From contig NZ_AMSH01000010.1 of assembly GCF_000300535.1 (NCBI RefSeq), forward strand, positions 1-64,000: 64,000 nt of DNA. The letters run 5' to 3'. The position numbers and the translations under genes are program-made. Position 1 is the first letter of the stretch. Each line of letters begins with the position of its first letter. The notes below the pieces were generated by a model, which saw only the letters and a list, made by a program, of their open reading frames with translations, did no database searches and was not told the DNA's origin. Below, piece after piece: positions 26,149 through 34,091 of this stretch. This DNA is from Bacillus xiamenensis. Its GTDB lineage: Bacteria; Bacillota; Bacilli; Bacillales; Bacillaceae.

Positions 26149-27492
26149 ATGACAAACGATCTATTAAAAAAAGGAGCGAACCTAGAGCAAAAGGTAATCA
26201 TTGTGGCGGATGATTTAACAGGCGCAAGTGATACCGGTGTTCAATTTGTGAAAGCAGGCTTAAAAGCCTCCGTACTGTTCAAGCCGTCATTTGATGACAT
26301 CAGCCGGTACAAGGAGGAGGATGTACTGATTGTCGACACAGACTCACGAAGTATGCCTTCTGAAAAAGCGTACAATGAGGTCAGTCAAGTGGTGCAGCCA
26401 TTTTTACAAGAGCATTTGCACCTTTTCTTTAAAAAAGTAGATTCAACGTTAAGAGGAAACATTGGGATTGAACTGCAGGCACTGATGGATCTTGGCCGGT
26501 TTGATGCAGCCGTCATTGCCCCCGCTTATCCCGATGCAAAAAGATCTACTGCTTATGGCATTCATTATGTGGAGGGTGTGCCTGTTCATCTGTCAGAGGC
26601 AGCAAAGGACCCGAAAACGCCTGTCCTGACATCCAGCATATCAGACTTAATTGCTGAGCAGACAAATGTCAGACCAAAAAATCTCACGCAGCAAGCGATC
26701 CATTCAGCGCTAACCGACACGAGTCATGAGGTCGCATCTTTATTGAAACATGGTCATCAATGGTTTGTGTGTGATGCAGAAACGAACAATGATTTAACTC
26801 AGATTGTTGAATTGTTTATGAAGATGGATCAAAGAGTGCTATGGGTCGGTTCAGCAGGACTGGCTAGTGCATTATCAGCTTATGTTGCGAAGCAACGAAG
26901 CAGCATTCGTCCTAAAAAAGAGCCTGTTCTCATCGTATCAGGAAGTGCTTCTCAAAAGACAAATGAACAGTTTGCTTACTTACGAGATCAGCATGATTGC
27001 CTTGAGGTGAAAGTGAACCCGCTAAATGTATTAAACGGCTGTGAAGCGTGGGAAAGAAAATCAGTCATGGATCAGCTGCTTATGCGTCAGGATGAAGATA
27101 TTCTTCTTTATACGGACGCAAGGCCTGAAATCGTTGAACAGATGCTGGCTTACGGCAAAGCAAAAGGAATGACAAGACAAGAGGTCGGGAGTACCTTGTC
27201 TGTCTGTCTTGGAATGATCACAAAAGACATTGTTGAATTAACAGGGGTGAAACGCCTTTTTTTAACTGGCGGTGATACAGCACGTGCGATATGCCATAAG
27301 CTTGGAGCGGGGGGAATTCAGCTGCTGAAAGAAATTGAACCCGGCATCCCGCTTGGGCGGCTCGTTGATACTCATTTATATGCGGTCACCAAAGCAGGGG
27401 CATACGGTCAAAAAGATTCTGTGCTCCATGCGGTAGAAGTGCTGAAAAACATAGAGGGGGAAGACGAATGTCAAAACCAATCATTGCTGTAA
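26149..27492 (+). CDS. DUF1537 four-carbon acid sugar kinase
   Basis: A 447-residue kinase of the DUF1537 family. The N-terminal domain begins IVADDLTGASDTGVQF and contains FFKKVDSTLRGNIG near residue 95. The C-terminal nucleotide-binding domain contains LIVSGSASQKTNEQ and RLFLTGGDTARAI. Characterised members phosphorylate threonate, erythronate or related C4 acids (also 3-oxo-tetronates) at O4. The pdxA2-type gene next to it overlaps it by 25 bases, the standard pairing for D-threonate and erythronate pathways. It probably acts on a C4 acid made earlier in this island's route. Confidence 0.87.
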   Translation: MTNDLLKKGANLEQKVIIVADDLTGASDTGVQFVKAGLKASVLFKPSFDDISRYKEEDVLIVDTDSRSMPSEKAYNEVSQVVQPFLQEHLHLFFKKVDSTLRGNIGIELQALMDLGRFDAAVIAPAYPDAKRSTAYGIHYVEGVPVHLSEAAKDPKTPVLTSSISDLIAEQTNVRPKNLTQQAIHSALTDTSHEVASLLKHGHQWFVCDAETNNDLTQIVELFMKMDQRVLWVGSAGLASALSAYVAKQRSSIRPKKEPVLIVSGSASQKTNEQFAYLRDQHDCLEVKVNPLNVLNGCEAWERKSVMDQLLMRQDEDILLYTDARPEIVEQMLAYGKAKGMTRQEVGSTLSVCLGMITKDIVELTGVKRLFLTGGDTARAICHKLGAGGIQLLKEIEPGIPLGRLVDTHLYAVTKAGAYGQKDSVLHAVEVLKNIEGEDECQNQSLL

Positions 27493-28472
27493 CGATGGGA
27501 GATGCGGCTGGCGTTGGTCCTGAAATTATTTTAAAAGCCTTCCAGCAAAGCCGTTTACATGAAGAAGCTGTTCTATTTGTGATTGGGGACACCAGTATAT
27601 TAAATAGGGCGAAAGAGTTTGTGGATACAAATGTGGAGATTGTCAGTATTACAGAGCCCGAGGAAGCGGAGCAGGTAAAAGCTGGCGCAGTTCCCTGCCT
27701 TGATCTTAAGCTTTTAACTGGTGATATACCGGTAGGGGATATTTCAAAAGAAGCAGGGAATGCCGCTTTTCGATATCTTGAAAAAGCCATTACACTGGCG
27801 AATGACCGAAGAATTGATGGGATTTGTACAGCACCGTTAAACAAGGAAGCACTTCATAAGGCAGGTCATATGTACCCAGGGCATACGGAAATTTTAGCTG
27901 ATCTGACGGGTACGGAGGATTATGCCATGATGCTGGCGGCTCCCAATTTAAAAGTGGTGCATGTGACGACACACATTGGATTAATGGATGCCATTTTAAA
28001 AATCAACCCAAAGCGTGTATACACAACGATTAAGCTGGCTCATGAGACACTCGTCCGTTCCGGTATCTCTGCACCTAGAATTGCTGTATGCGGCATTAAT
28101 CCGCATGCTGGGGAGAATGGGCTGTTTGGGAATGGAGAAGAAGAGGAAAAGATCATCCCAGCGGTGGAACGAGCACAGGGTGAAGGGATTCAAGTATTTG
28201 GCCCGCTGCCAGCTGATACTCTGTTCTTTAGGACAACAAGAGGCGATTTTGATATCGTCGTGGCGATGTATCATGATCAAGGACATGGGCCTATTAAGGT
28301 GCTCGGCTTAGAATCAGGTGTGAACATTACGGTAGGTCTGCCTATTATCCGTACAAGTGTTGATCATGGAACGGCATTTGATATTGCAGGGACAGGAAAG
28401 GCTGATTCTGCGAGCATGGAAGAGGCCATTAGACAGGCGATCATGCTCTCTGGTACGAGAGAAAAACGATAG
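27468..28472 (+). CDS. pdxA2: PdxA2-type 4-phospho-threonate/erythronate dehydrogenase
   Basis: A 334-residue metal- and NAD-dependent dehydrogenase of the PdxA family. It has TMGDAAGVGPEI near residue 10, YPGHTEILADLTG near 140, the metal-ligand segments VVHVTTHIGL and GINPHAGENGLFG, PADTLF and MYHDQGHGPIKVLG. The pairing with a DUF1537 kinase marks it as PdxA2, which oxidises and decarboxylates 4-phospho-C4 acids to dihydroxyacetone phosphate, rather than as the vitamin B6 enzyme. AGAGGGGGAAG precedes the ATG. It closes the island and is followed by a terminator. Confidence 0.87.
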   Translation: MSKPIIAVTMGDAAGVGPEIILKAFQQSRLHEEAVLFVIGDTSILNRAKEFVDTNVEIVSITEPEEAEQVKAGAVPCLDLKLLTGDIPVGDISKEAGNAAFRYLEKAITLANDRRIDGICTAPLNKEALHKAGHMYPGHTEILADLTGTEDYAMMLAAPNLKVVHVTTHIGLMDAILKINPKRVYTTIKLAHETLVRSGISAPRIAVCGINPHAGENGLFGNGEEEEKIIPAVERAQGEGIQVFGPLPADTLFFRTTRGDFDIVVAMYHDQGHGPIKVLGLESGVNITVGLPIIRTSVDHGTAFDIAGTGKADSASMEEAIRQAIMLSGTREKR

Positions 28473-28477
28473 GAACC

Positions 28478-28510
28478 AAAAAGAGCCGTCATATTGAGGC
28501 TCTTTTTCTA
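28478..28510. terminator. Bidirectional terminator between the island and yvrD
   Basis: AAAGAGCC and GGCTCTTT pair around a ten-base loop with A and T runs on the two sides, serving the convergent genes. Confidence 0.8.
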
Positions 28511-29254
28511 GTTCATATACGTGCCGCCATTCATATTGATGGTTTCTCCTGTAATGAAATCAGACTGATCAGAGGCTAAAAAGGCGACCACGTTTGCGAC
28601 TTGCTCCGGTGTCCCAATTGTTTTCAGCGGAATCCTTTCTAACACAGCGCTGCGGTATTCAGCACTCCACTGTTTACTCATATCAGTTTCAATGGGGCCA
28701 GGACAGACAGCATTTACATGGATGCGGTGCGCTGCTAATTCTTTTGCGAGATGCATCGTTAAATAATTGATCCCGGCCTTTGATGCCCCGTAAGCAGGTG
28801 ATGCATTATGATGAGGGGTTTTGCCGGTTGTCGAGCTCATGTTAACAATTTTCCCGCCTTGCTGTTTGATCATGTCAGGTATGACAGCTTGGCACATGAG
28901 AAACGTACCGGTTAAATTAATATCGATCAACCTTTTCCATTCATCAACGGATGTATCGACTGTTGATTTTCGCAAATTGACCCCGGCGTTGTTAACCAAT
29001 ATATCAATCTGTCCGAAATGTGTTTTTGCTTGCAGAGCGAGGGAGGCCGCTGTCTCTGGTAAGCTAGCATCACCGGCTACATAAACAGCGCATGTCTCTT
29101 CTTTATTCAGTGCGGAGCAAGCGTCTTGCAATAGATCTTCATTCGTTCCGCTCAATACAACGCGAGCCCCCTCACGGACGAGTGTCTCTGCAATGGCACG
29201 GCCAATTCCTCTGCTTGCCCCTGTAATAATCGCTACTTTGTTTTGTAAAGTCAC
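28508..29254 (-). CDS. yvrD: Short-chain dehydrogenase/reductase, YvrD-like
   Basis: A 248-residue classical SDR. It has the cofactor motif TGASRGIG near residue 12, NNAGVN near 86, the catalytic Ser/Tyr/Lys in NMSSTTG and YGASKAG, and the C-terminal INMNGGTYMN. The frame opens at an ATG at 29269, but GGGCGGG is best spaced for a GTG at 29254, which gives the usual N terminus; the ATG at 29260 is possible. It lies convergent to the island and next to the adenosyltransferase gene, where B. subtilis has yvrD beside yvrA. Its substrate is unknown. A cre-like site lies upstream. Confidence 0.75.
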   Translation of the reverse strand: MTLQNKVAIITGASRGIGRAIAETLVREGARVVLSGTNEDLLQDACSALNKEETCAVYVAGDASLPETAASLALQAKTHFGQIDILVNNAGVNLRKSTVDTSVDEWKRLIDINLTGTFLMCQAVIPDMIKQQGGKIVNMSSTTGKTPHHNASPAYGASKAGINYLTMHLAKELAAHRIHVNAVCPGPIETDMSKQWSAEYRSAVLERIPLKTIGTPEQVANVVAFLASDQSDFITGETINMNGGTYMN

Positions 29255-29280
29255 ATACATCCCGCCCATCTTTTAAAATT

Positions 29281-29295
29281 AAAAAGCGCTTTCAT
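29281..29295. promoter_or_regulatory. cre-like site upstream of yvrD
   Basis: On the minus strand it reads ATGAAAGCGCTTTTT, one mismatch from the cre consensus, about 27 bases before the yvrD start. Confidence 0.4.
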
Positions 29296-29443
29296 TCTAT
29301 TATAAAGTGTGGTGTTTCATCATTCAACATATATAGTGGGATTGAAGAACGTTTGAGAAAAAGTGTTTCATAATAAAACAAATACATCTTTTACAATACA
29401 GGGTATACTAAAAGGAACAAGAAATGGACAAGGGGGAACCGCA

Positions 29444-30013
29444 ATGAAACTTTATACCAAAACCGGTGATCAAGGTCAAACCGGCTTGATTGGCGGGCGA
29501 ACGGATAAAGACGACATAAGAGTAGAAGCGTACGGTACGTTAGATGAGGCAAATAGCTTTATTGGGCTTGCCCATGCAAACTTACGGCGGCATGGCAAAT
29601 TGTTTCATGATATTCTGTCTGAGCTGATTGTCATTCAACATGAGCTCTTTGACTGCGGCGGCGATTTGGCAGCGGTGAAACCACCGAAAGAAGGCAAGCT
29701 AACGGAAAAATCTGTGGCAGCCCTTGAGCAAAGAATGGATGTCTATGTAGAAGAAGCTGCGCCACTCACCAAATTTATTTTACCTGGCGGCCAGGAAGGC
29801 GCTGCCCTCTTACATGTGGCGCGGACAGTTGTCAGAAGAGCCGAGCGGCATATTGTGACACTCGCGAAGCAGGAGGACATTCCAGCTGTTGCCCTCACAT
29901 ATGTGAACCGTCTATCTGACTATTTATTTGCAGCCGCCCGTATTGTGAATCATCGGCTCGGTGAAGCTGATGTTGAGTATGAACGAAGTGCAGATGTGTT
30001 CCATTCTAAATAA
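29444..30013 (+). CDS. yvqK: PduO-type cob(I)alamin adenosyltransferase (YvqK)
   Basis: A 189-residue ATP:corrinoid adenosyltransferase of the PduO family that makes adenosylcobalamin. It has the ATP-binding N terminus KLYTKTGDQGQTGLIGGR, the segment AYGTLDEANSFIG and the helix HVARTVVRRAERH, followed by NRLSDYLFAAAR. ATG 29444 is preceded by AGGGGGAA; the longer frame from 29363 has no ribosome site. It completes the cobalamin set with btuFCD at 16-19.3 kb, from which it is separated here by the accessory island and the SDR gene. A terminator follows. Confidence 0.92.
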   Translation: MKLYTKTGDQGQTGLIGGRTDKDDIRVEAYGTLDEANSFIGLAHANLRRHGKLFHDILSELIVIQHELFDCGGDLAAVKPPKEGKLTEKSVAALEQRMDVYVEEAAPLTKFILPGGQEGAALLHVARTVVRRAERHIVTLAKQEDIPAVALTYVNRLSDYLFAAARIVNHRLGEADVEYERSADVFHSK

Positions 30014-30014
30014 G

Positions 30015-30051
30015 GGAAAGCACTCTTCTAATCGAGGAGTGCTTTTTTTAA
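30015..30051 (+). terminator. Terminator of yvqK
   Basis: AAAGCACTC and GAGTGCTTT pair around a short loop, followed by a run of T. Confidence 0.8.
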
Positions 30052-30079
30052 TGGATTCAATCGGTCAGTCTGAGCATCG

Positions 30080-30148
30080 TTACGACTCTGGTCGCAATCA
30101 AAGATCAATCTACGACACGTTTTGCCGGCTTTCTTTTTCGACTATAGT
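30080..30148 (+). promoter_or_regulatory. liaI promoter with LiaR operator
   Basis: TTACGACTCTGGTCGCAA at 30080-30097 is a 7-4-7 inverted repeat with one mismatch, as expected for the LiaR box. About 25 bases downstream are a weak -35 (TTTGCC at 30121) and a -10 (TATAGT at 30143-30148), the distance seen for activation by LiaR. Confidence 0.75.
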
Positions 30149-30179
30149 AAAAGCAAGGAGCAAGAAAGGAGGCATGAAG

Positions 30180-30572
30180 ATGAAAATAACAAGTAAAACC
30201 ATCATTGGTTCGATTCTAATGTTTGTCGGTTTATCCATCTTTTTTGGTGGTTCAATAGGGGGGCTGATCCCAACTCTAATTGGGGCGTGGCTCATTTACG
30301 CAGGTGTCAAAAAATATGATAAAGGCAGTAAAACAACAGGTGTCATTCTCGCTGTGATCGGTGTCCTGCTCGTCGTGCAATCTCTGCCATTTTTACTCGG
30401 AATCGCATTTGCAGCAGCGCTTCTCTACTTTGGCTGGAAAATGATAAATGGTGAATCAACAAAACAATCATCAGGCAGCTCATATATGGAGCCAAACACG
30501 ACGCCGAACATGGATAAACAAATTCACACGTCATTTGATCAAGAGTGGGAAGACTTTTTAAAGAAAAAATAA
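30180..30572 (+). CDS. liaI: LiaI, membrane anchor of the Lia stress response
   Basis: A 130-residue protein with two pairs of hydrophobic segments (about residues 5-42 and 52-88) and a polar tail ending WEDFLKKK. This matches LiaI, which recruits LiaH to the membrane upon cell-wall-antibiotic stress. ATG 30180 is preferred over the ATG six bases earlier, because AGAAAGGAGG ends at 30172. It is the first gene behind the LiaR-controlled promoter, and liaH follows by 15 bases. Confidence 0.88.
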   Translation: MKITSKTIIGSILMFVGLSIFFGGSIGGLIPTLIGAWLIYAGVKKYDKGSKTTGVILAVIGVLLVVQSLPFLLGIAFAAALLYFGWKMINGESTKQSSGSSYMEPNTTPNMDKQIHTSFDQEWEDFLKKK

Positions 30573-30587
30573 AGGGAGGAATATCAA

Positions 30588-31253
30588 ATGGTATTAAGAA
30601 GAGTAAGGGATATGTTTGTTGCGACAGTGAATGAGGGCTTAGATAAAATGGAGAATCCACGTGTCATGCTCAATCAATACGTTCGTGATATGGAAGGTGA
30701 TATGGCCAAAGCGAAACATGCGATCATCAAACAGCAGACCATTCAGCAAGGCTTCCTGCGAAAAGCAGAGGAAACAGAAGCACTTGCTGGTAAGCGGAAA
30801 AAGCAGGCTGAGCTGGCATTTCATGCAGGAGAAGAAGAGCTTGCACGAAAAGCGCTCACTGAAATGAAGTATTTTGAAGAAAAGCACAACGAGTATCAAG
30901 ATGCCTACCAGCAATCTGTGAAACAGCTGAAAGAGCTAAAAGAACAATTGCAGCATTTAGAAACAAAGATGCGTGATATGAAAGACAAGAAGCAAGCGCT
31001 GATTGCAAGAGCAAATGCCGCACAGGCAAAGCAGTATATGAATGAATCCATTAATAAAGTAGATAGTGAAAGTGCATATAAGGAATTCTTACGAATGGAG
31101 AACCGTATCGAGGAAATGGAGACAAAAGCGGGCAGCTATGCACGATTTGCAGGTCAAGGTGCGTATGCTCATCTAGATTACGATGATGAGGTTGAAAAGG
31201 AATGGCAGAAGCTGAAGCTGGAAAAAAAGCCTGAACAACAGCAAGCAAACTAA
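30588..31253 (+). CDS. liaH: LiaH, PspA/IM30-family phage-shock protein
   Basis: A 221-residue, almost wholly helical protein beginning VLRRVRDMFVATVNEGLDKM and continuing through long charged coiled coils, the PspA/IM30 pattern. Homologues form large rings that protect the membrane under envelope stress. AAAGGGAGGA precedes the ATG. It shares the LiaR-driven transcript with liaI. The hairpin just after its stop probably reduces read-through into liaG. Confidence 0.92.
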   Translation: MVLRRVRDMFVATVNEGLDKMENPRVMLNQYVRDMEGDMAKAKHAIIKQQTIQQGFLRKAEETEALAGKRKKQAELAFHAGEEELARKALTEMKYFEEKHNEYQDAYQQSVKQLKELKEQLQHLETKMRDMKDKKQALIARANAAQAKQYMNESINKVDSESAYKEFLRMENRIEEMETKAGSYARFAGQGAYAHLDYDDEVEKEWQKLKLEKKPEQQQAN

Positions 31254-31268
31254 GGAAAATGTGTCAAA

Positions 31269-31297
31269 TCGGAAGAAAAGCAGGTTTTTTCTTCCGA
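31269..31297 (+). terminator. Stem-loop between liaH and liaG
   Basis: TCGGAAGAAAA and TTTTCTTCCGA form an 11-bp perfect stem with a seven-base loop. The downstream T run is weak, so it may attenuate or protect the liaIH mRNA rather than end all transcripts. A TATAAT near 31328 may start a separate liaGFSR transcript. Confidence 0.65.
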
Positions 31298-31364
31298 TAT
31301 TTAATTTCTTTCTGATTCGCTTTTCCTTATAATAAAAAGGTCAAAGGGTAAAGGGATGGTATAA

Positions 31365-32234
31365 ATGAAACGGTTAATCGGTCTAATTTGTATACTTGTT
31401 GGTGTTTTGTTAATGATTGGGATGCTTTTCAAAAATGGAGATCTCTTTCATTTGAGCTTTTCTAAAGAGCAAGCGGTGACAACAGCTTCAGCGAAAAAGG
31501 ATGAGATTGATCAATTAGATATCTCTCTTTCTGGATTTCGTGTGAAAGTGAAGCCTGAGAATCGTTCTGATATTTCCGTAATGGTCGTAGGTGGAAAAGG
31601 GAAAATGTATGCGGAGCAAACAGGCGGGACATTCAAAGTTCGTGCTGAAAATAAAGGGTTTTTGTTTTTCTCTCAATTTGAAAAAGGAGAACTCTTAGTC
31701 AAAATTCCAACAGATTATCATCAAGATGTGAAGATTACAGGTGGAAGCGGCGTGAGTGAAGTAAATGGCGAAGGAAAGCTGTCTCTTCAAGATGTGACGC
31801 TCAAATCAACAAGCGGAAACCTCACAGCTGAGAATTTCTCAGCAAAACGTGTGGAAATTAAAGCAACCTCTGGCAGACTCTCAGTGTCTCATATTGATGC
31901 GAAGGAAAGTGATATTGGTGCAACTTCAGGTCGTGCCGATATTCAAGATATAAAAGGAAAGCTGCAACTAGGCATGACAAGCGGCAGGTTGACGGCAAGT
32001 TTTGATACAATTGAGTCACCGGTTGACTTTCATATGACGTCAGGCAGTGCGACACTTAACTTGCCAGATGAGGGAGATTTCAAAGTCCAAGTGAAAAAAA
32101 CGAGTGGAAGCGTCGATCATTCGTATCAGTTTGATCAAGCGGATAGTGAAGGTCGAGGCTTTACAGGCACACGGGGAAATGGGGCACACTTAGTCGATAT
32201 TGAGATGACAAGTGGAAACTTAAAACTACGGTAA
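31365..32234 (+). CDS. liaG: LiaG, membrane-anchored DUF4097-type protein
   Basis: A 289-residue protein with one N-terminal membrane segment (about residues 3-23) and an extracytoplasmic repetitive beta-strand domain. That domain contains serial S-G-x-L/V-type repeats (for example TSGNLTAENFSAKRVEIKAT, TSGRLSVSHID, TSGRADIQDI), typical of DUF4097 right-handed beta-helices. Its place between liaH and liaF identifies it as LiaG. Its role in the stress response is not well understood. AAAGGGATGG lies before the ATG. Confidence 0.88.
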   Translation: MKRLIGLICILVGVLLMIGMLFKNGDLFHLSFSKEQAVTTASAKKDEIDQLDISLSGFRVKVKPENRSDISVMVVGGKGKMYAEQTGGTFKVRAENKGFLFFSQFEKGELLVKIPTDYHQDVKITGGSGVSEVNGEGKLSLQDVTLKSTSGNLTAENFSAKRVEIKATSGRLSVSHIDAKESDIGATSGRADIQDIKGKLQLGMTSGRLTASFDTIESPVDFHMTSGSATLNLPDEGDFKVQVKKTSGSVDHSYQFDQADSEGRGFTGTRGNGAHLVDIEMTSGNLKLR

Positions 32235-32265
32235 TGATACGTCATAAAGGAAGGGGGCGAGTCAA

Positions 32266-33030
32266 CTGCGTTTTTCAAGAAATCAAATTTTAGGCATCAT
32301 TGTTGTGATTTTTGGTATCAATCTTTTTCTCAAAATTATTGGGATCGGAGCTGACCTATTTTGGCCAGTGTTTTTTGCACTTGCTGGCTATTGGCTGCAC
32401 TCACGATCCAAACGTTGGCTCGGTTCGGTATCCTATATTTTTGCCGGCTTTCTCTTCCTGAAGTTCCTGCTAAATATCACGTTTAGCTTAACGGGGTATT
32501 TATTTGCTGCTTTTTTGATCTATGCGGGCTATCGTTTAGTAAAGAACAAACCTGTTTTTGATGTCGATAAAAAGGAGTCGAGAGACGAGAAAAAGCCTTC
32601 ATTGAAAGTCGATCTTGAAAAAAAGAGCGGTCAAAAGAAAACAAAAAGCCAGACAAAGCCACGAAAAGAACATGACTTCTTTATTGGGGAAGTCAGGCTG
32701 ATGAAAAAGCCGTTTCAATTAAGTGATTTGACGATTTCAGGCTTCATTGGTGATGTCAAAATCGACTTATCAAAGGCCATCATCGCAGAGGAAGAAAGTA
32801 CCATCGTCATTAGCGGACTCATCGGAGATGTGGATATTTACGTTTCGCAGGACATTGAAGTGTGTGTGAGTGCTTCGGCTGCGATTGGTGATATGAAAAT
32901 CATTGATGAAAAAAGAAGCGGATTTGGCAGTAAAGTATATGTGATGACCAATGATTACGATGAGAGCAAGCGAAAAGTGAAAATCTCCATTTCTCTACTG
33001 ATTGGGGATGTGGACGTGAGGTACTTATGA
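32266..33030 (+). CDS. liaF: LiaF, inhibitor of LiaRS signalling (probable CTG start)
   Basis: About 254 residues: several N-terminal membrane helices (to about residue 90), a lysine-rich linker and a C-terminal domain with the repeated phrases IGDVKIDLSKA, LIGDVDIYVS and LIGDVDVRYL. LiaF keeps the kinase LiaS silent without stress. The first ATG/GTG/TTG-type codon, GTG 32305, has no ribosome site and would remove the start of the first helix. GGAAGGGGGCGA ends six bases before an in-frame CTG at 32266, and this start gives the family's usual N terminus (RFSRNQILGIIVVIFGINL). An in-frame stop just upstream excludes a longer start. It overlaps liaS by four bases. Confidence 0.85.
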   Translation: MRFSRNQILGIIVVIFGINLFLKIIGIGADLFWPVFFALAGYWLHSRSKRWLGSVSYIFAGFLFLKFLLNITFSLTGYLFAAFLIYAGYRLVKNKPVFDVDKKESRDEKKPSLKVDLEKKSGQKKTKSQTKPRKEHDFFIGEVRLMKKPFQLSDLTISGFIGDVKIDLSKAIIAEEESTIVISGLIGDVDIYVSQDIEVCVSASAAIGDMKIIDEKRSGFGSKVYVMTNDYDESKRKVKISISLLIGDVDVRYL

Positions 33031-34091
33031 GAAAACTGCATTTAGGCATCCAGTGGCAATCTGTTCGTCTCGCAGTTGGTATCTCGCTTGGTGTTGTGAT
33101 CATGACGACACTGCCGATGTTTTTTTATTATCAGCTTGACCCCATGATCTTGCTGTCTACACGGTGGTTCGGCATCCCGTTTTTTTGCATTTTACTCATC
33201 ATTAGTCTTGTCATTGGTGTATCAGCCGGCCATGTGTTTGGCTATCAGCATAAGAAGCGCCTGGATCAGATTGTGGAGTCGATCTTGAAGTTTGAAAATG
33301 GGAATTTTGCGTACAGACTGCCGTCTTTAGGTGATGATGAAATTGGTTTGGCGGCTGATCAATTAAATGAAATGGCAAAACGGATTGAAGGGCAAGTAGC
33401 CTCTTTGCAAAAGCTTTCGAATGAGCGTGCTGAATGGCAGGTTCAAATGAAAAAATCGGTTGTTTCAGAAGAGCGTCAGCGTCTAGCCCGTGAACTGCAT
33501 GACGCGGTCAGCCAGCAATTATTTGCGATTTCCATGATGACCTCTGCGATTCTTGAAGGCATGAAGGAAAAGGATGAAAAGATTTTAAAGCAAATGCGTC
33601 TTGTCGAACGAATGGCTGGCGATGCACAAAATGAGATGCGTGCACTTCTTCTGCATCTAAGGCCGATCACACTTGAAGGGAAAGACTTGAAAAAAGGCTT
33701 GATCGAGCTGCTTAATGAATTTCAGGCAAAGCAGCCAATTGATATTGATTGGGAGATAGAAGATGATGTCCCGCTGTCTAAAGGAGTGGAGGATCATCTG
33801 TTCCGAATTGTGCAAGAAGCCCTTTCCAATGTGTTTAGGCATGCAAAGGCGACAAAGGTGACGGTACGTCTGCTCATTCGAAACCGTCAAGTTCAGTTGA
33901 AAATTATCGACAACGGGATCGGTTTTCAAACGGATCATGTGAAGACCGCTTCCTACGGACTTGAATCAATACGGGAAAGAACAAGTGAAGTAGGCGGTGT
34001 CGCAGAGATTATGTCATTTGAGGGAAAAGGCACACAAATAGATGTGAAGGTTCCCATTTTTGATGACGGAAAAGGAGAGAACGTTCGATGA
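33027..34091 (+). CDS. liaS: Sensor histidine kinase LiaS
   Basis: A 354-residue NarL-type kinase. Two membrane helices (about residues 13-34 and 46-68) enclose a very short extracellular loop, the intramembrane-sensing architecture. A HAMP segment follows. The dimerisation domain carries the phospho-acceptor histidine in RQRLARELHDAVSQQLFAIS near residue 155. The HATPase domain has EALSNVFRHA, DNGIGF and YGLESIRER. It responds to lipid-II-interfering antibiotics through LiaF and phosphorylates LiaR. Overlaps at both ends (4 bases each) indicate tight co-translation with liaF and liaR. Confidence 0.92.
   Translation: MRKLHLGIQWQSVRLAVGISLGVVIMTTLPMFFYYQLDPMILLSTRWFGIPFFCILLIISLVIGVSAGHVFGYQHKKRLDQIVESILKFENGNFAYRLPSLGDDEIGLAADQLNEMAKRIEGQVASLQKLSNERAEWQVQMKKSVVSEERQRLARELHDAVSQQLFAISMMTSAILEGMKEKDEKILKQMRLVERMAGDAQNEMRALLLHLRPITLEGKDLKKGLIELLNEFQAKQPIDIDWEIEDDVPLSKGVEDHLFRIVQEALSNVFRHAKATKVTVRLLIRNRQVQLKIIDNGIGFQTDHVKTASYGLESIRERTSEVGGVAEIMSFEGKGTQIDVKVPIFDDGKGENVR

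Noticed and set aside
27468-27492. The 25-base overlap of the DUF1537 and pdxA2 genes as a frameshift or fusion
   Set aside because: Each protein is of normal family length with its own start and ribosome site; such overlaps are common between coupled genes.
27386-27844. A 152-codon minus-strand frame across the DUF1537/pdxA2 junction
   Set aside because: Both plus-strand genes are well supported and the minus frame has no ribosome site or recognisable domain.
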